Of a DNA stretch of 64,000 nucleotides, positions 9,703 through 18,291 are shown one piece after another. Below the pieces are notes generated by a model that was not told the origin of the DNA, did no database searches, and saw only the letters and a list, made by a program, of their open reading frames with translations. The first letter of the stretch is position 1, and each line of letters opens with the position of its first letter. The position numbers and the translations under genes were made by a program. The stretch comes from Devosia oryziradicis. GTDB lineage: Bacteria > Pseudomonadota > Alphaproteobacteria > Rhizobiales > Devosiaceae. The DNA lies in contig NZ_CP068047.1 of NCBI RefSeq assembly GCF_016698645.1, positions 620,001 to 684,000 of the forward strand, in the 5' to 3' direction.

Positions 9703-11835
9703 ATGACTTTGGCACTCTGGCTGATCGTCCTGTGTGGCGCTCTGTCCATCGTCTATGGCGTGATCACCACGCAGCAATTGCTCGCCGCCGATAGTGGCAG
9801 CGCCCGCATGCAGGAAATCTCGGCAGCCGTCCGGGAAGGTGCATCGGCCTATCTCAAGCGGCAATATACCACCATCGCCATCGTGGGCGTGGTCATCCTG
9901 ATCGCGGCCTACTTCCTGCTCGGCATCTATGCCGCCATCGGCTTCCTGATCGGCGCCGTGCTGAGCGGCGTGGCCGGCTTCATCGGCATGAACGTCTCCG
10001 TGCGCGCCAATGTGCGCGTGGCCCAGGCGGCGGTCGGCTCGCTGGCCAAGGGTCTCGACCTGGCCTTCAAGTCCGGCGCCGTGACCGGCATGCTGGTGGC
10101 GGGCCTCGGCCTCCTCGGCGTCACCCTCTATTTCATGTTCCTCACCAGCGCCGGTTTCGAGGCCACCAGCCGCACCGTCATCGATGCGCTGGTTGCACTC
10201 TCGTTCGGCGCGTCGCTGATCTCCATCTTCGCCCGTCTGGGCGGGGGCATCTTCACCAAGGGTGCCGACGTGGGCGGCGACATGGTGGGCAAGGTCGAGG
10301 CGGGCATTCCCGAAGACGATCCGCGCAACCCGGCCACCATTGCCGACAATGTGGGTGACAATGTCGGCGACTGCGCCGGCATGGCCGCGGACCTGTTCGA
10401 AACCTATGTGGTGACCATCGTGGCCACCATGGTGCTGGCCGCCATCGTGCTGCCCGATGCCTTCAAGCTGGCTGGCATGGTCCTGCCGCTGGCCATCGGC
10501 GGCGCCTGCGTCATCACCTCGATCGCGGGCACCTATTTCGTCAAGCTGGGCGCCAGCAACAACATCATGGGCGCGCTCTACAAGGGCATCATCGCCACAG
10601 GCGTACTGTCGCTGATCGTGCTCTATCCGGTGCTGGCCTTCGTCTTCAACGGCGACATGGGCGCCGATCTGGGCGGCTTCACCCCCATGTCGCTGTTCTG
10701 GTGCGGCGTGGTGGGCCTGGTCATCACGGCGCTGATCATTGTCATCACCGAATATTATACCGGCACGGGCCGCCGCCCGGTGAACTCGATCGCCGAGGCC
10801 TCGGTCACCGGCCACGGCACCAACGTCATCCAGGGCCTCGCGGTCTCGCTGGAATCGACGGCGCTGCCGGCTCTCGTCATCATCGCCGGCATCATCATCA
10901 CCTTCAAGCTGGCGGGCCTGTTCGGCATCGCCTTTGCCGCCGCGACCATGCTGGCCCTGGCCGGCATCGTGGTGGCCCTCGACGCCTTCGGCCCGGTGAC
11001 GGACAATGCCGGCGGTATCGCTGAGATGGCCGGCCTCGACAAGGAAGTGCGCCACAATACCGATGCGCTCGACGCGGTGGGCAATACGACCAAGGCCGTG
11101 ACCAAGGGCTATGCCATCGGCTCGGCGGGCTTGGGTGCCCTGGTGCTCTTTGCCGCCTATACGCAGGACCTGAACTACTTCGCCTCGCTGCCCGACGCCC
11201 CTGCCATCTTCCAGGGCATGGGCCAGCTCACCTTCTCGCTGGCCGACCCCTATGTGGTGGTCGGGCTCCTGTTCGGTGGCCTCCTGCCCTTCCTCTTCGG
11301 CGGCATGAGCATGACTGCCGTGGGCCGCGCCGCCCAGTCGGTGGTGGTGGAAGTGCGCCGCCAGTTCAAGGCCGATCCGGGCATCATGGCCGGCACGTCC
11401 AAGCCTGACTATGCCAAGGCCGTCGACATGCTGACCAAGGCGGCGATCCGCGAAATGATCGTGCCGAGCTTGCTCCCCGTGCTGTCGCCGATCGTGGTGT
11501 TCTTCGTGATCAACTGGATCGCGGGCCCCGCTGCCGGCTTCTCGGCCCTGGGCGCCATGCTCATGGGCGTCATCGTCACCGGCCTCTTTGTCGCCATTTC
11601 CATGACCGCCGGCGGCGGCGCCTGGGACAATGCCAAGAAGAGCTTTGAAGACGGCTTCACCGATAGCCACGGCGTCACCCACCACAAGGGCGGCGACGCG
11701 CACAAGGCCTCCGTCACCGGCGACACCGTCGGCGACCCCTACAAGGACACGGCCGGCCCGGCCGTCAACCCGATGATCAAGATCACGAATATCGTGGCGC
11801 TATTGCTGCTCGCGGTGCTGGCGCATCTGGGGTGA
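9703..11835 (+). CDS. hppA: K+-independent proton-translocating pyrophosphatase
   Basis: A 710-residue polytopic inner-membrane pump that couples PPi hydrolysis to H+ export. The catalytic block [19 protein letters not shown] and the [19 protein letters not shown] block carry the Mg-PPi aspartates. The diagnostic residue in [10 protein letters not shown] is lysine (K464), which marks the K+-independent subclass; K+-dependent enzymes have alanine there. The length is normal. It is monocistronic and is followed by a strong hairpin at 11867. The cytosolic enzyme Ppa is encoded 5 kb away, so the cell can either conserve or dissipate PPi energy. Confidence 0.97.
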   Translation: MTLALWLIVLCGALSIVYGVITTQQLLAADSGSARMQEISAAVREGASAYLKRQYTTIAIVGVVILIAAYFLLGIYAAIGFLIGAVLSGVAGFIGMNVSVRANVRVAQAAVGSLAKGLDLAFKSGAVTGMLVAGLGLLGVTLYFMFLTSAGFEATSRTVIDALVALSFGASLISIFARLGGGIFTKGADVGGDMVGKVEAGIPEDDPRNPATIADNVGDNVGDCAGMAADLFETYVVTIVATMVLAAIVLPDAFKLAGMVLPLAIGGACVITSIAGTYFVKLGASNNIMGALYKGIIATGVLSLIVLYPVLAFVFNGDMGADLGGFTPMSLFWCGVVGLVITALIIVITEYYTGTGRRPVNSIAEASVTGHGTNVIQGLAVSLESTALPALVIIAGIIITFKLAGLFGIAFAAATMLALAGIVVALDAFGPVTDNAGGIAEMAGLDKEVRHNTDALDAVGNTTKAVTKGYAIGSAGLGALVLFAAYTQDLNYFASLPDAPAIFQGMGQLTFSLADPYVVVGLLFGGLLPFLFGGMSMTAVGRAAQSVVVEVRRQFKADPGIMAGTSKPDYAKAVDMLTKAAIREMIVPSLLPVLSPIVVFFVINWIAGPAAGFSALGAMLMGVIVTGLFVAISMTAGGGAWDNAKKSFEDGFTDSHGVTHHKGGDAHKASVTGDTVGDPYKDTAGPAVNPMIKITNIVALLLLAVLAHLG

Positions 11836-11866
11836 GGCGCCAGACGCAGTCTGGACTGGAATGAAG

Positions 11867-11893
11867 AAGGCCCGGGGGTGACCCCGGGCCTTT
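11867..11893. terminator. Bidirectional terminator between hppA and the DUF4393 gene
   Basis: AAGGCCCGGGG (11867-11877) pairs with CCCCGGGCCTT (11882-11892) around GTGA. Short T-rich flanks occur on both strands, which suits the convergent gene arrangement. Confidence 0.75.
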
Positions 11894-11896
11894 CTG

Positions 11897-12631
11897 CTAC
11901 GCCTTGCAGGCGCTAAGCAATGCCTCGCCTGTATAAGATAGCCACAAGTCGGCCTCTTTGTGGGTAACCGGAACGATTATTTGCCCGGCAAAATCATCAT
12001 CGGGATCGTCAGTTCGATCTACTATTAACCCTTGCCGTTCAAGACTTTCGACGCTGATCTTGATGAGATCAGGGTCTTTACCCAGCACTGAGCAAAGCCA
12101 GGTTATGTTTCTCTTGGGCCGCTCACTTTCATTTGGAACGGCCGACCAGGTTTGGACAACACTCTTACCTGCCGTGGTGGTCATGTGTTCGCTAATTGCC
12201 AGCAGACACCTCAGGTCTATAGGCTCGAGAGCCGAAAGGAGTGTGACAAAATCGCGTCTGGCATTAGTTGTGAGGTTTGGGTCAGTGGCATTTGCAATCA
12301 TACCCGCCCACAGCGTTTGCAGCTCCTCGTCGCTCTCCATAGTGGACGCCTGGATGAGGGGTATTGCTAAGCGTGGTTCAATTGATCGCTTCGCTGACGT
12401 TATTCCGCGCGCGGCGTGAATGGCTTCAATCTTGTCAGCAAGTTTGAAAGCATTCTCATACCGAAACACTGCGGCCCAATCTGTGAAACTTCCTCCTACA
12501 TGTCGGAGGCCCTCACCCAATACTTGATCGAAGAATTTTCCGGCACCACTCAGTAGATCTAAGCCTTTCTCTGCTGTTTTGGCTATCTGCGTTGTCGCAG
12601 CAGCCTTAGCTTCATCTAATTTTTCACCCAT
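11897..12631 (-). CDS. DUF4393 / Abi-alpha family protein
   Basis: A 244-residue soluble protein. The stretch from about residue 50 (YENAFKLADKIEA), the ARGI and RLAIPLIQA segments, and ESDEELQTLWAGMIANA followed by RRDFVTLLSAL are characteristic of DUF4393, also called Abi-alpha from a lactococcal phage-abortive-infection protein. Whether this copy defends against phage is unknown. The N-terminus is a lysine/alanine-rich helix (GEKLDEAKAAATTQIAKTAEK). The gene is visibly poorer in G+C than its surroundings: 29 of 60 bases in 12001-12060 and 28 of 60 in 12241-12300, against 43 of 60 in hppA at 11281-11340. That suggests acquisition. It stands alone between two housekeeping genes. Confidence 0.75.
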   Translation of the reverse strand: MGEKLDEAKAAATTQIAKTAEKGLDLLSGAGKFFDQVLGEGLRHVGGSFTDWAAVFRYENAFKLADKIEAIHAARGITSAKRSIEPRLAIPLIQASTMESDEELQTLWAGMIANATDPNLTTNARRDFVTLLSALEPIDLRCLLAISEHMTTTAGKSVVQTWSAVPNESERPKRNITWLCSVLGKDPDLIKISVESLERQGLIVDRTDDPDDDFAGQIIVPVTHKEADLWLSYTGEALLSACKA

Positions 12632-12740
12632 TTAGCCACCCCCGAAATATTCCGTCTCTACAATACCTTGTTTGCAATGCGGAGCCCACTCTTGCTGCGC
12701 TTGATGGGCATTGGAGTGGGCATGCTCCCGGAGCCACCAA

Positions 12741-13316
12741 ATGACCACCATCCTCCTCTTCCACCACGTGCAAGGCCTCACCCCTGGCGTAGCCGCCATT
12801 GCCGACACGTTCCGTGCCGCTGGCCACACGGTCCATGTTCCCGACCTGCTCGATGGCAAGACCTTCGGCTCCATCCCCGAGGGCATCGCCTATGTGAAGA
12901 CCATCGGCTTTGGCGAGGTTATCGCGCGCGGCAAGGCGGCGGCGGACGCGGTGGCTGGCCCGATCGTGGTCATCGGCATGTCGCTCGGCGTGTTGCCGGC
13001 GCAGGCGATTGCGCAGACGCGGGGTGATGTGTGCGGGGTGGTGCTGCTGCATGGTGCGGTTGATGTGACCGAGTTTTCGCCAGTTTGGCCAAAGCAGGTG
13101 CCGGTGCAGGTCCATGCCATGGATGCCGATCCGGAATTCGTCGATAGCGGCGATACCGATGCGGCCATGGAACTGGTCGGCCAGTCCGACAATGGCGACC
13201 TGTTCCTCTATCCCGGCAATGGGCACCTCTTCACCGACAATTCGGTCGCCGATTACGACGCCGAACAGGCGGCTTTGGTGATGAGCCGCGTGCTGGCGTT
13301 TCTCGACGAGGTGTGA
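12741..13316 (+). CDS. Dienelactone hydrolase-like alpha/beta hydrolase
   Basis: A 191-residue alpha/beta-hydrolase. It starts ILLFHHVQGLTPGV (first strand and oxyanion region), has a nucleophile-elbow position at VVIGMSLGVLPAQ, and ends with an acidic residue region and GNGHLFTD, which supplies the catalytic histidine. The elbow reads GMSLG, so the nucleophile would be serine rather than the cysteine of true dienelactone hydrolases. A good GGAG stands seven bases before the ATG. The substrate is unknown. It is not obviously linked to its neighbours. Confidence 0.85.
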   Translation: MTTILLFHHVQGLTPGVAAIADTFRAAGHTVHVPDLLDGKTFGSIPEGIAYVKTIGFGEVIARGKAAADAVAGPIVVIGMSLGVLPAQAIAQTRGDVCGVVLLHGAVDVTEFSPVWPKQVPVQVHAMDADPEFVDSGDTDAAMELVGQSDNGDLFLYPGNGHLFTDNSVADYDAEQAALVMSRVLAFLDEV

Positions 13317-13325
13317 GGCCTTTTA

Positions 13326-13437
13326 CCTCGCCCCATCGGGGAGAGGTCGGCGCGCAGCGCCGGGTGAGGGGGAATCTCGCACCCCGCGCTAGGCCGGGGC
13401 AGCCCCCTCACCCCGCCCTCTCACCGATGGGGCGAGG
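13326..13437. repeat. Inverted-repeat element of the intergenic family
   Basis: The outer arms CCTCGCCCCATCGG (13326-13339) and CCGATGGGGCGAGG (13424-13437) are perfect complements. Inner GGGTGAGGGG-like and CCCCCTCACCCC-like segments also face each other. The organisation matches the elements at 9421 and 59048. Confidence 0.75.
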
Positions 13438-13810
13438 ACTTTGTCGCCGTGCGTGGGCTTAGGTGGTCCCCAAAATAACTTATCCCCCTCGCTCCACCCG
13501 CCCGCATACTCATCCCATTCCCGCACATAAACTGCGCGGTCGCGACGAACGGTCGTGTGCGGGATGTCGGTGGGGTTGGAGTCGTCCGGCCCGGCGGGGG
13601 AAACCCGGCAGCTGCGCTTGCGACACAGCGTACCTGGCCCGAACCCGTCTCAAATCCCGGCGCGATGGCGAGGCCTTTGCCTCATTTGTTTGCGGACTAC
13701 CCGCACCGGGGCAATGGCCTCGCCATCCGAGCAGTCCAAACCGGAGGCCCGGCGGCCGTCCGGCCAAGGCCAGTTGGGAAACACCTCTGCCGAAATATCG
13801 ACGCGACCAC
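13438..13810. other. Non-coding block with strong secondary structure
   Basis: No supported gene exists in these 373 bases, but complementarity is extensive. TCCCGCACA (13519-13527) pairs with TGTGCGGGA (13556-13564). A larger hairpin has GATGGCGAGGCC (13664-13675) opposite GGCCTCGCCATC (13716-13727), then one mismatch, then TTGCC/GGCAA, with an inner GCGG/CCGC hairpin. It has no terminator-type T-run. I could not match it to RNase P, tmRNA, SRP RNA, 6S RNA or a known riboswitch. An unidentified structured RNA is possible. Confidence 0.4.
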
Positions 13811-14260
13811 TCAATCGCCCAGCGTCGCATCCTGGGCTTCGAGCACGCCGATGATGCGTGCCAGGAGGCTGAGAAACTGGCTGCGTTCGGCCGGCGTCAG
13901 CTGCTCGAGCGCCAGCGTGTTGATGGCGCTCACCACCCGCTCCACCGTTTCCACCTTGCCCAAAGCCAGCGGGGTCAAGGAGACCAGGGCGCTGCGCTTA
14001 TCCCCGGGGTCGGGATGGCGGTCTATCATGGCGTCGCGTTCCATGCGGTTGAGCGTGGCCGCCATGGTGGGCTGCTCGACGGCGGCGCGGCGAGCGAGTT
14101 CCTTTTGTGTCAGCGTGCTGCCATCGGCCAGGGCGAACAGCACGGGCATATAGGCGGGGGCGATGCCCGTGGGCGCCAGCTGCCGCTCCAGCTCGCGGGC
14201 AAACAGGCGGGCAGCCCAGTTGGTCATGTAGCCGGCTGAGGTCTCGCGAATCAGCGTCAT
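13811..14260 (-). CDS. MarR-family transcriptional regulator
   Basis: A 149-residue winged-helix regulator. LTQKELARRAAVEQPTMAATLNRMER forms the recognition helices, and RHPDPGDKRSALVSLTP is the typical DR-type wing. The flanking helices form the dimer interface. It is divergent from the cytochrome b561 gene, with 74 bases between start codons. Two identical-spaced operator-like palindromes lie in that gap, so it probably represses itself and the cytochrome. MarR proteins usually respond to phenolics, oxidants or other small ligands. The ligand is unknown here. Confidence 0.92.
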   Translation of the reverse strand: MTLIRETSAGYMTNWAARLFARELERQLAPTGIAPAYMPVLFALADGSTLTQKELARRAAVEQPTMAATLNRMERDAMIDRHPDPGDKRSALVSLTPLALGKVETVERVVSAINTLALEQLTPAERSQFLSLLARIIGVLEAQDATLGD

Positions 14261-14262
14261 TT

Positions 14263-14300
14263 ATATAGCTTGCTATGTAAATATATAGTATGCTATGTAT
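14263..14300. promoter_or_regulatory. Two tandem operator-like palindromes for the MarR regulator
   Basis: ATATAGCTTGCTATGTAA (14263-14280) and ATATAGTATGCTATGTAT (14283-14300) are near-identical and each contains the inverted half-sites ATAG/CTAT. Their starts are exactly 20 bp apart, two helical turns, in a very AT-rich patch that must also contain the divergent promoters. The left copy begins two bases upstream of the marR start codon. Confidence 0.75.
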
Positions 14301-14334
14301 AAGCCTGAAACGGATGTGAGGCAAGGAGCCGGCC

Positions 14335-14871
14335 ATGGCGCTCAAGAGCAGTCCAACCCGCTACGGCGCAGTCGCCATAACCATCCATTGGCTGACCGCC
14401 CTTGCCATCCTGCTGATGCTGGTCAGCGGCCTGGGCGCCGCCAACACGGCCGATGCCGCCATCGAGTTCAACCTGCTGCGGGCGCATGCCATCATGGGCA
14501 CGCTGGTGGGTATACTGACGCTGCTGCGCATCATCTGGTGGCTGTTCCTCGACCGCAGGCCGGCTGATGCCGCGGGCCTGTCGCGCGGCCAGGCGAGGGC
14601 CGCCCATATCGTGCATTACGGCCTCTACGCGGTCATTCTGGTGATGGTGTCGAGCGGTATCGGCACGGTTGTGCTCAGCGGCGCAGCGGCGCAACTGACC
14701 GGGGCGGCCGCCCTGCCGCTGCCCGATTTTGCCGCGGTGCCGCCCTTCACCGTGCATGGCCTTCTCGCCCGCCTGCTGATGGTGCTGCTGGTCGGCCATA
14801 TCGGGGCCGCCCTGTGGCACCAGTTCATCAAGCGCGACCGGCTGCTGGCGCGGATGGGGGCGGGATCATAG
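14335..14871 (+). CDS. Cytochrome b561 family protein (CybB/YodB-like)
   Basis: A 178-residue inner-membrane diheme cytochrome with four hydrophobic segments. Conserved histidines suited to heme ligation occur in TIHWLTALAIL (near residue 18), RAHAIMG, VHYGLYAVIL, VHGLLARLL and GHIGAALWHQFIKRD. Members pass electrons from quinol, in some cases to superoxide or periplasmic acceptors. An AAGGAG lies eight bases before the ATG. The tandem operator and divergent MarR gene suggest induction by a small molecule or oxidant. Its last 44 bases overlap the 3' end of the convergent kinase gene. Confidence 0.9.
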   Translation: MALKSSPTRYGAVAITIHWLTALAILLMLVSGLGAANTADAAIEFNLLRAHAIMGTLVGILTLLRIIWWLFLDRRPADAAGLSRGQARAAHIVHYGLYAVILVMVSSGIGTVVLSGAAAQLTGAAALPLPDFAAVPPFTVHGLLARLLMVLLVGHIGAALWHQFIKRDRLLARMGAGS

Positions 14872-15463
14872 CCAGCCGCTGGAAGGCGCTGGGGCGGGGC
14901 GGGTCGGCCAGCTCCGCCGCGATGGTGTGGACGCAGTCCTGGGGTGAACTTGTCCCCGTATCGACCGTGATGTCGTAATCTGCGTGCGCATGCACCGCTT
15001 CCTGCCAGCGCCGCACCGGTTCGGGGACAGTGTCGCCGCCTAGATAGAGGCCCTGCGGATCGGCATTGCGGCGCGCCATGATGACCTCTATGGGGCAGTG
15101 GACGCCGACAAACAGCACGCCATAACCCGTCATGCGCCGGGCGCAGGCGGGCAGGATGCCCAGCGGCGTCGAATAGACGTCGTGGTGACCCAGGTCTGCC
15201 ACCACATCGAAGCCCTGGTCGGCATGGGCGGCGATGGAATCATAGAGGGCCGAAAAGAGCGCCACGACCGAGGGCTCGAGGTCGGGCCGCTCGCCGCCGG
15301 GCCGCAGGCCGATCCCCGGCAACAGGGACGGCGGCAGCATGCGGTTCTGCGCATCGACGCCCAGGTTGATCCAGCGGCCGGGCAGGCTCTGCTGCATCGC
15401 GGCGGCGATCGACGATTTGCCCGAGCGCGGCGCGCCGTTGAGAATGACGATGCGGCCGGTCAT
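14828..15463 (-). CDS. Chloramphenicol phosphotransferase-like P-loop kinase
   Basis: A 211-residue protein with a Walker A motif at the N-terminus (ILNGAPRSGKSSIAAAM) and the CPT-family segments RWINLGVD, GFDVVADLGHHD, FVGVHCPIEVIMARRNADPQGL and YDITVDTG. Founding members phosphorylate chloramphenicol, but most homologues have no known substrate, so drug resistance should not be assumed. The ATG at 15463, preceded by GGAG, matches the family start. An in-frame extension to 15544 is less likely. The 3' end overlaps the cytochrome b561 gene in convergent orientation. Confidence 0.82.
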   Translation of the reverse strand: MTGRIVILNGAPRSGKSSIAAAMQQSLPGRWINLGVDAQNRMLPPSLLPGIGLRPGGERPDLEPSVVALFSALYDSIAAHADQGFDVVADLGHHDVYSTPLGILPACARRMTGYGVLFVGVHCPIEVIMARRNADPQGLYLGGDTVPEPVRRWQEAVHAHADYDITVDTGTSSPQDCVHTIAAELADPPRPSAFQRLAMIPPPSAPAAGRA

Positions 15464-15543
15464 GGCGGCTCCTTTTTTGCTGCCGATGTCGAAATCGGCC
15501 GATCTGCCGCGACATTGTCGTGAACCCAGGATGGAGCAAGACA

Positions 15544-16377
15544 ATGACCGAAATAACCCAGCTGATGGATGGCATCCTGCTTGGCGAATGCCCGCGCTGG
15601 CACGACGGGAAGCTGTGGTTCGCCGACTGGGTGGGCCAGAAACTGCATACCATCGACGCCCAAGGCCATCCTGCAGTGGAAGCCTCTATCGCCTCGCTGC
15701 CCTTTTCTTTCGACTGGCTGCCCGATGGCCGCATGCTGCTGGTCCACGCCGCCGACAATGACCTCAAGGTCCGGCAGCCCGATGGCAGCTTCACCCGCTT
15801 CGCCGATCTGTCAGCTCTCTCGCCTTTTGGCTGCAACGAAATCACGGTGCATCCGGCCGGGCATATCTATGTCAACAACATCAATTTCGAGTTTCCCGGC
15901 GGCACGTTCCAGCCCGGCTTCATCGCCTTGGTGGGGCCCGATGGCAGCGCCCGCAAGGTGGCCGACGGCCTTTCCTTCCCCAATGGGATGGCGATCCTGG
16001 CCGATGGCAGGACCCTGGTCTGCGCCGAGAGCTTTACCGGCAATCTGACGGCCTTCGACATTGCCGCGGATGGCAGCCTCTCGGGCCGGCGGCTCTGGGG
16101 CAATGTGGGCGAATATGGCAATGACGGCATCTGCGCCGATGCCGAAGGCGCCATCTGGACGTCCACCGGCCCAACGGTATTGCGCATGCGCGATGGCGGC
16201 GAGGTGGTGGAGAAATTCGAGCTCGACCGCATGTGTTTTGCGGTGATGCTCGGCGGCGCAGATGGGCGGACGCTTTACATGGTCGTCAACGAATGGACCG
16301 GTTCGGTGGACGTGACCAGGCCCACCGGCCGGGTCTTTTCCACCCGCGTCAGCGTGCCCCATGCCGGATACCCCTGA
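15544..16377 (+). CDS. SMP-30/gluconolactonase/LRE-family protein
   Basis: A 277-residue six-bladed beta-propeller. LGECPRWHDGKLWFADW provides the first metal-ligand glutamate, and SFPNGMAILADGRTLVCAES and YGNDGICADAEGAIWTS carry the conserved asparagine and aspartate. The C-terminal TGRVFSTRVSVPHAG closes the propeller. Such proteins are metal-dependent lactonases of sugar acids. The exact lactone is not evident. GGAG stands eight bases before the ATG. It is convergent with ppa, with 24 bases between stop codons. Confidence 0.9.
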   Translation: MTEITQLMDGILLGECPRWHDGKLWFADWVGQKLHTIDAQGHPAVEASIASLPFSFDWLPDGRMLLVHAADNDLKVRQPDGSFTRFADLSALSPFGCNEITVHPAGHIYVNNINFEFPGGTFQPGFIALVGPDGSARKVADGLSFPNGMAILADGRTLVCAESFTGNLTAFDIAADGSLSGRRLWGNVGEYGNDGICADAEGAIWTSTGPTVLRMRDGGEVVEKFELDRMCFAVMLGGADGRTLYMVVNEWTGSVDVTRPTGRVFSTRVSVPHAGYP

Positions 16378-16401
16378 GCGTCCGGCATGGGATGGGTAGG
16401 A

Positions 16402-16935
16402 CTACTTGGCGTTCCTGGCCATTTCGATGGAATCCAGGATCACCTTCCTGGCGTCCTCGTAGCCGCCGACATGGCTGATCTTGGCCCACTTGCCGGGCTC
16501 GAGATCCTTGTAGTGGGTGAAGAAGTGCTTCACGCGCTCGACCTGGATTTCCTGCATGTCGCCGATATCCTTGATGGCGTCATACATGCGGGTGAGCTTC
16601 TGCACGGGCACGGCGAGGATTTTCTCGTCCTGGCCGCCATCGTCTTCCATGAACAGCACGCCGATCGGGCGGCAGCGCACGACGGCGCCGGGCACCAGGG
16701 GGCGCGAATTCATCACGATGACGTCGAGCGGGTCGCCATCGCCGCACAGGGTATGAGGCACGAAGCCGTAATTGCCCGGGTAACGCATCGGCGTATAGAG
16801 GAAGCGATCGACGAACAGGGCACCGCTGGCCTTGTCGATTTCGTACTTGATCGGCTCGCCGCCCATGGGCACTTCGATGATGACGTTGAGGTCGTCGGGG
16901 GGATTCTTGCCGGTCGGGATGGCGTCGATGTTCAT
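16402..16935 (-). CDS. ppa: Inorganic pyrophosphatase (soluble, family I)
   Basis: A cytosolic hexameric enzyme that hydrolyses PPi from biosynthesis. It is 177 residues, the normal bacterial length. The signature [11 protein letters not shown] contains the three metal-binding aspartates. [16 protein letters not shown] and [11 protein letters not shown] are the usual active-site strands. The start ATG at 16935 gives the standard MNIDAI N-terminus. Confidence 0.97.
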   Translation of the reverse strand: MNIDAIPTGKNPPDDLNVIIEVPMGGEPIKYEIDKASGALFVDRFLYTPMRYPGNYGFVPHTLCGDGDPLDVIVMNSRPLVPGAVVRCRPIGVLFMEDDGGQDEKILAVPVQKLTRMYDAIKDIGDMQEIQVERVKHFFTHYKDLEPGKWAKISHVGGYEDARKVILDSIEMARNAK

Positions 16936-17056
16936 TTTGGCTTCAGCTCTGGTTCATCGGGGAGGCGACAAAGTGGCTGGGTTGTGCCCAACACAGGCCG
17001 CAAAGGCAAGCCAGTTTGGCGCAAACCTGCCCGTCCCGTTGCCCAAAAGGACTCCG

Positions 17057-17599
17057 ATGAAACAGCTCCTCGCCGCCACTCTTGCCGTTGCCGCGCTGGC
17101 CGGCCCCGCCTATGCCGGCTTCAACAGCGCCTATACCGATATCGACCTCGACGAATGCCTGGTGCTCGAGGCCGACGATTTCGGCGCCAGCTGGTCCTGC
17201 CCGGGCTATAAGGGCTATCCGCTGATGGTGACCGAGGGCGACCTGCGCTTTTCGCTGATCTATGGCTTCGGGGCCAAGATGGCCGATGGCCAGACGCTGC
17301 CGCCGTTCAACCATCTGGGTGGGAAGCTCGAATGGCGTCTCAGCAACGATTCGGGACGCTGGATGCCCATCGCCACCATCGTGCGCTACTTTACGGCCGA
17401 TCCCGAAACCGGTGAGGACAAAGGGCAGGTGCTGGTCGTGACGCAGCTCGTCGAAGGCAATAGCTGCCACGTCGCTTATATCGATGCGCTGGCCAACAAG
17501 GATGCCAATGAACTGGCGCGCCAGGCGGCCGATGCGTCGGGTGACTTCGACTGCGCCAGCGACGAGGTGGAGATCATCGGCAAGTTCGAGGCCTATTGA
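17057..17599 (+). CDS. Secreted protein of unknown function
   Basis: A 180-residue protein with a signal peptide (MKQLLAATLAVAALAGPAYA, cut near residue 20). The mature protein has four cysteines (DECLV, WSCPGY, NSCHV, FDCAS), which could form two disulfides in the periplasm. It is rich in aromatic and acidic residues. An AAGG sits about seven bases before the ATG. It is convergent with the TerB gene ten bases away. I do not recognise a characterised family. Confidence 0.75.
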   Translation: MKQLLAATLAVAALAGPAYAGFNSAYTDIDLDECLVLEADDFGASWSCPGYKGYPLMVTEGDLRFSLIYGFGAKMADGQTLPPFNHLGGKLEWRLSNDSGRWMPIATIVRYFTADPETGEDKGQVLVVTQLVEGNSCHVAYIDALANKDANELARQAADASGDFDCASDEVEIIGKFEAY

Positions 17600-17609
17600 T
17601 CAGGCGTTC

Positions 17610-18050
17610 TCAAGCCTTTTCGGCCTTGCTGACTTGGTTGCGGAGGATCGTGCGGTCGCGCGAGGAGACGCCGATCAGCTCGGCGATGCGCCAAACCATG
17701 TTGTCTTCCAGCTCGTGGTTCTTCTTGTCGGCAAAGACCACCATCCACATCATGCGGATGATCTCGATGCGGTCTTCCATGTCGAGCTGGGTGATGGATT
17801 GGGTAAAGCGGAAGAAGTCGACCGCTTCGGCATCGCGCAGGGCGGCCTCCTTGATCAGCTTGTCCACGGACGCTTCGTCCATGTCATAGTGATCGATCAG
17901 GGCGCCCTTGATGGCGCTGCGCTCCTCGTCCTTCATCTGCCCGTCGACAGCGGCCAGATGCACGAGCAGGACTGCGACGGACAGCTTGGGGTCGTTGCTG
18001 GCCAGCGCCGTTTCCGGCTTGTTGAACAGGCGGGTAATGGCCTCGAACAT
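17610..18050 (-). CDS. TerB-domain protein
   Basis: A 146-residue all-helical protein with a TerB/DjlA-N-type fold: SVAVLLVHLAAVDGQMKDEERSAI, MDEASVDKLI, and VDFFRFTQSITQLDMEDRIEIIRMMW. TerB-like domains bind metal ions and occur near membranes. Single-domain copies are common in alphaproteobacteria and do not imply tellurite resistance. The ATG at 18050 is chosen because upstream in-frame residues look non-coding and the domain starts directly after it. Confidence 0.82.
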   Translation of the reverse strand: MFEAITRLFNKPETALASNDPKLSVAVLLVHLAAVDGQMKDEERSAIKGALIDHYDMDEASVDKLIKEAALRDAEAVDFFRFTQSITQLDMEDRIEIIRMMWMVVFADKKNHELEDNMVWRIAELIGVSSRDRTILRNQVSKAEKA

Positions 18051-18259
18051 GGCGGCAAGCCTCCGGGGAGTGGCAGGATCAGCGAAAAGGGTTTGCACGC
18101 CGGGAGGCAGGCAAACCAGAGTTAACAGTCCGGTAGATTTCCTCAATGGGTCAGTTCGGCTGCCAGGCGCTCTTGGGCAGGCTTGATGCGGCAGGGCCAC
18201 ACTCGATCCGATTGGGTGATGAAAAGGGACTCGACTCTGGAAAGATTCGGAGTCTAAAT

Positions 18260-18274
18260 GTTCCTGTTTTGTTC
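18260..18274 (+). promoter_or_regulatory. LexA (SOS) box of the imuA operon
   Basis: GTTC at 18260-18263 and GTTC at 18271-18274 are separated by exactly seven bases. This is the direct-repeat LexA site of alphaproteobacteria. It ends 17 bases before the imuA start, where LexA would block transcription. Confidence 0.88.
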
Positions 18275-18291
18275 ACTTGGGGATTGGCGCG

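Noticed and set aside
9619..11703. 694-residue open frame on the minus strand across hppA
   Set aside because: It is His/Gly/Asp-rich low-complexity translation antisense to a clear H+-PPase. High G+C creates such long shadow frames.
13438..13810. RNase P RNA, tmRNA or 6S RNA
   Set aside because: The diagnostic conserved words (such as GAGGAAAGTCC for RNase P) are missing on both strands, and I cannot verify a 6S match without a covariance search.
13510..13830. 106-residue minus-strand open frame in the structured block
   Set aside because: No domain, very arginine/proline-rich, and it overlaps the end of marR. The sequence looks like an RNA or repeat rather than a protein.
14828..15463. 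Chloramphenicol resistance gene
   Set aside because: Fold-level similarity only. No neighbouring resistance or antibiotic-biosynthesis genes.
17610..18050. Tellurite resistance cluster
   Set aside because: Only one TerB-domain gene is present, with no TerC, TerD or TerZ. The domain is common outside resistance loci.
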